Below, one piece after another: positions 63,357-64,000 of a DNA stretch of 64,000 nt; positions within the stretch are counted from its first letter, which is position 1, and each line of letters begins with the position of its first letter. The position numbers were made by a program, and so were the translations under genes. The stretch lies in the NCBI RefSeq assembly GCF_000350485.1, contig NZ_AORV01000025.1, positions 124,001-188,000 on the forward strand. Direction: 5' to 3'. The stretch comes from Ruminiclostridium cellobioparum subsp. termitidis CT1112. GTDB taxonomy: Bacteria > Bacillota > Clostridia > Acetivibrionales > DSM-1351. The notes below the pieces were generated by a model. It saw only the letters and a list, made by a program, of their open reading frames with translations, was not told where the DNA came from and searched no databases.

Positions 63357-64000
63357 CTAACCTTTAACTGCTCCCACAGTCAGACCTTTGACAAAATATT
63401 TCTGAACAAATGGGTAAAACAACACAATAGGGCCGATTGTAACCAGGCTTGTTGCCATTCGCACCGAATATGCGGGAGGTATTATGCCCTGTTTGGCGTT
63501 GGGATTAAGTGCCTGTACCTCCGAGGAAAGATTTGATACCAACGCTCTCAAAAGCAGCTGCAATGGCTGAAGATGCCTGTCATTTATAAAAAGCAGACCA
63601 AGCCACCAGTCATTCCAGAAAAACAAGCTGTAAAACAGGCCTATTGTAGCCAGTGCAGGAAGAGACAGAGGAAGTGCGATCTTTATAAATATGTAAAAAT
63701 CCTTTGCTCCATCAATTTTAGCAGACTCTATCAATGATTCCGGGATTGTGCTGAAAAACTTTTTTAACAATAGCATATACCATGGGTTTATAAGGTATGG
63801 TACAAACAAAACCCAAATCGTATCCTGAATTTTCAGGTACTGGGTTATTAAAATATACCAGGGTACCAGCCCTCCGGAAAACAGCATGGTAAACACTACA
63901 TAAAATGATATCTGGTTTCTGTACTTAATAGTTCTGAGAGAAAGTCCATAAGCCATCATTGACGTTATAAGCATTGCAGAACAAGTTCCCAGTATTGTAA
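63357..64000 (-). CDS. Oligosaccharide ABC permease, YtcP/LplC type (5' end beyond window)
   Basis: The last 215 residues or so of a permease whose frame stays open to the window edge; the residues before the first Met (ILGTCSAM) match the family, so the ATG at 63974 is internal. EAA loop IESAKIDGAKDFYIFIKIALPLSLPA; C-terminus FVQKYFVKGLTVGAVKG. An LplB-type partner is expected just outside the window. Confidence 0.9.
   Translation of the reverse strand, partial: TILGTCSAMLITSMMAYGLSLRTIKYRNQISFYVVFTMLFSGGLVPWYILITQYLKIQDTIWVLFVPYLINPWYMLLLKKFFSTIPESLIESAKIDGAKDFYIFIKIALPLSLPALATIGLFYSLFFWNDWWLGLLFINDRHLQPLQLLLRALVSNLSSEVQALNPNAKQGIIPPAYSVRMATSLVTIGPIVLFYPFVQKYFVKGLTVGAVKG

Overview
The window reads as a polysaccharide-utilisation region from a mesophilic, Gram-positive Clostridium of the cellulolytic/saccharolytic type (Ruminiclostridium-like). 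This rests on strong AGGAGG ribosome sites, lipoprotein sugar-binding proteins with short Clostridium-type signals, an SLH-anchored surface enzyme, a glycyl radical enzyme (anaerobe) and moderate-to-low GC. The species assignment is inference. I saw no rRNA, tRNA or CRISPR array.

Layout. (1) 1-1250: 5' end of a GH3 gene, a small coiled-coil protein and a small secreted Cys/His protein. (2) 1259-5323: a very AT-rich island lying between decayed IS3-type orfA and orfB remnants. It holds a stand-alone LytTR regulator divergent from a secreted 165-aa protein, a multi-TM protein and a 278-aa protein of unknown family. (3) 5466-13616: an Lpl/Ytc-type oligosaccharide ABC importer with two paralogous binding proteins around one permease pair, headed by a membrane-anchored AraC regulator. 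The regulator's about 370-nt leader is full of hairpins and shows an SD / anti-SD / SD arrangement plus a 35-codon leader ORF. (4) 14189-20737: a glycyl radical enzyme with an unusual active-site loop, its activase and a DUF4965/glutaminase-like protein, divergent from a GntR-LacI-type sugar regulator. (5) 20823-28551: a CUT1 importer with GH2 and GH43 enzymes, next to an ArsR-type regulator with a carbohydrate-domain-like C-terminus. A perfect 14-bp inverted repeat upstream of that regulator has partial copies upstream of the transporter. (6) 28746-40061: a YesM/YesN two-component system, a CUT1 importer, GH88 and DUF2264 (GH154-like) enzymes and a cytoplasmic discoidin protein. (7) 40383-51273: a second importer with duplicated binding proteins, a divergent AraC regulator, a GH43-like secreted enzyme and a decayed GH88 copy. 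(8) 51699-64000: a 2002-aa SLH-anchored PL8-like lyase, a GH130 phosphorylase whose ribosome site lies in a perfect 22-bp hairpin, another AraC regulator, and the start of a further importer.

Working together: surface and secreted enzymes (PL8-like lyase, GH43-like) would cut a uronic-acid-containing polysaccharide. Four importers would bring the oligosaccharides in, and cytoplasmic GH88, DUF2264/GH154, GH2, GH43, GH130 and GH3 would finish them. None of the four importers has an ATPase gene here, so a shared MsmX-type ATPase elsewhere is expected. Regulation is local: each cluster has its own sensor (three membrane AraC proteins, one YesMN pair, one GntR-LacI, one ArsR-like). Stem-loops between genes recur, especially between binding-protein and permease genes.
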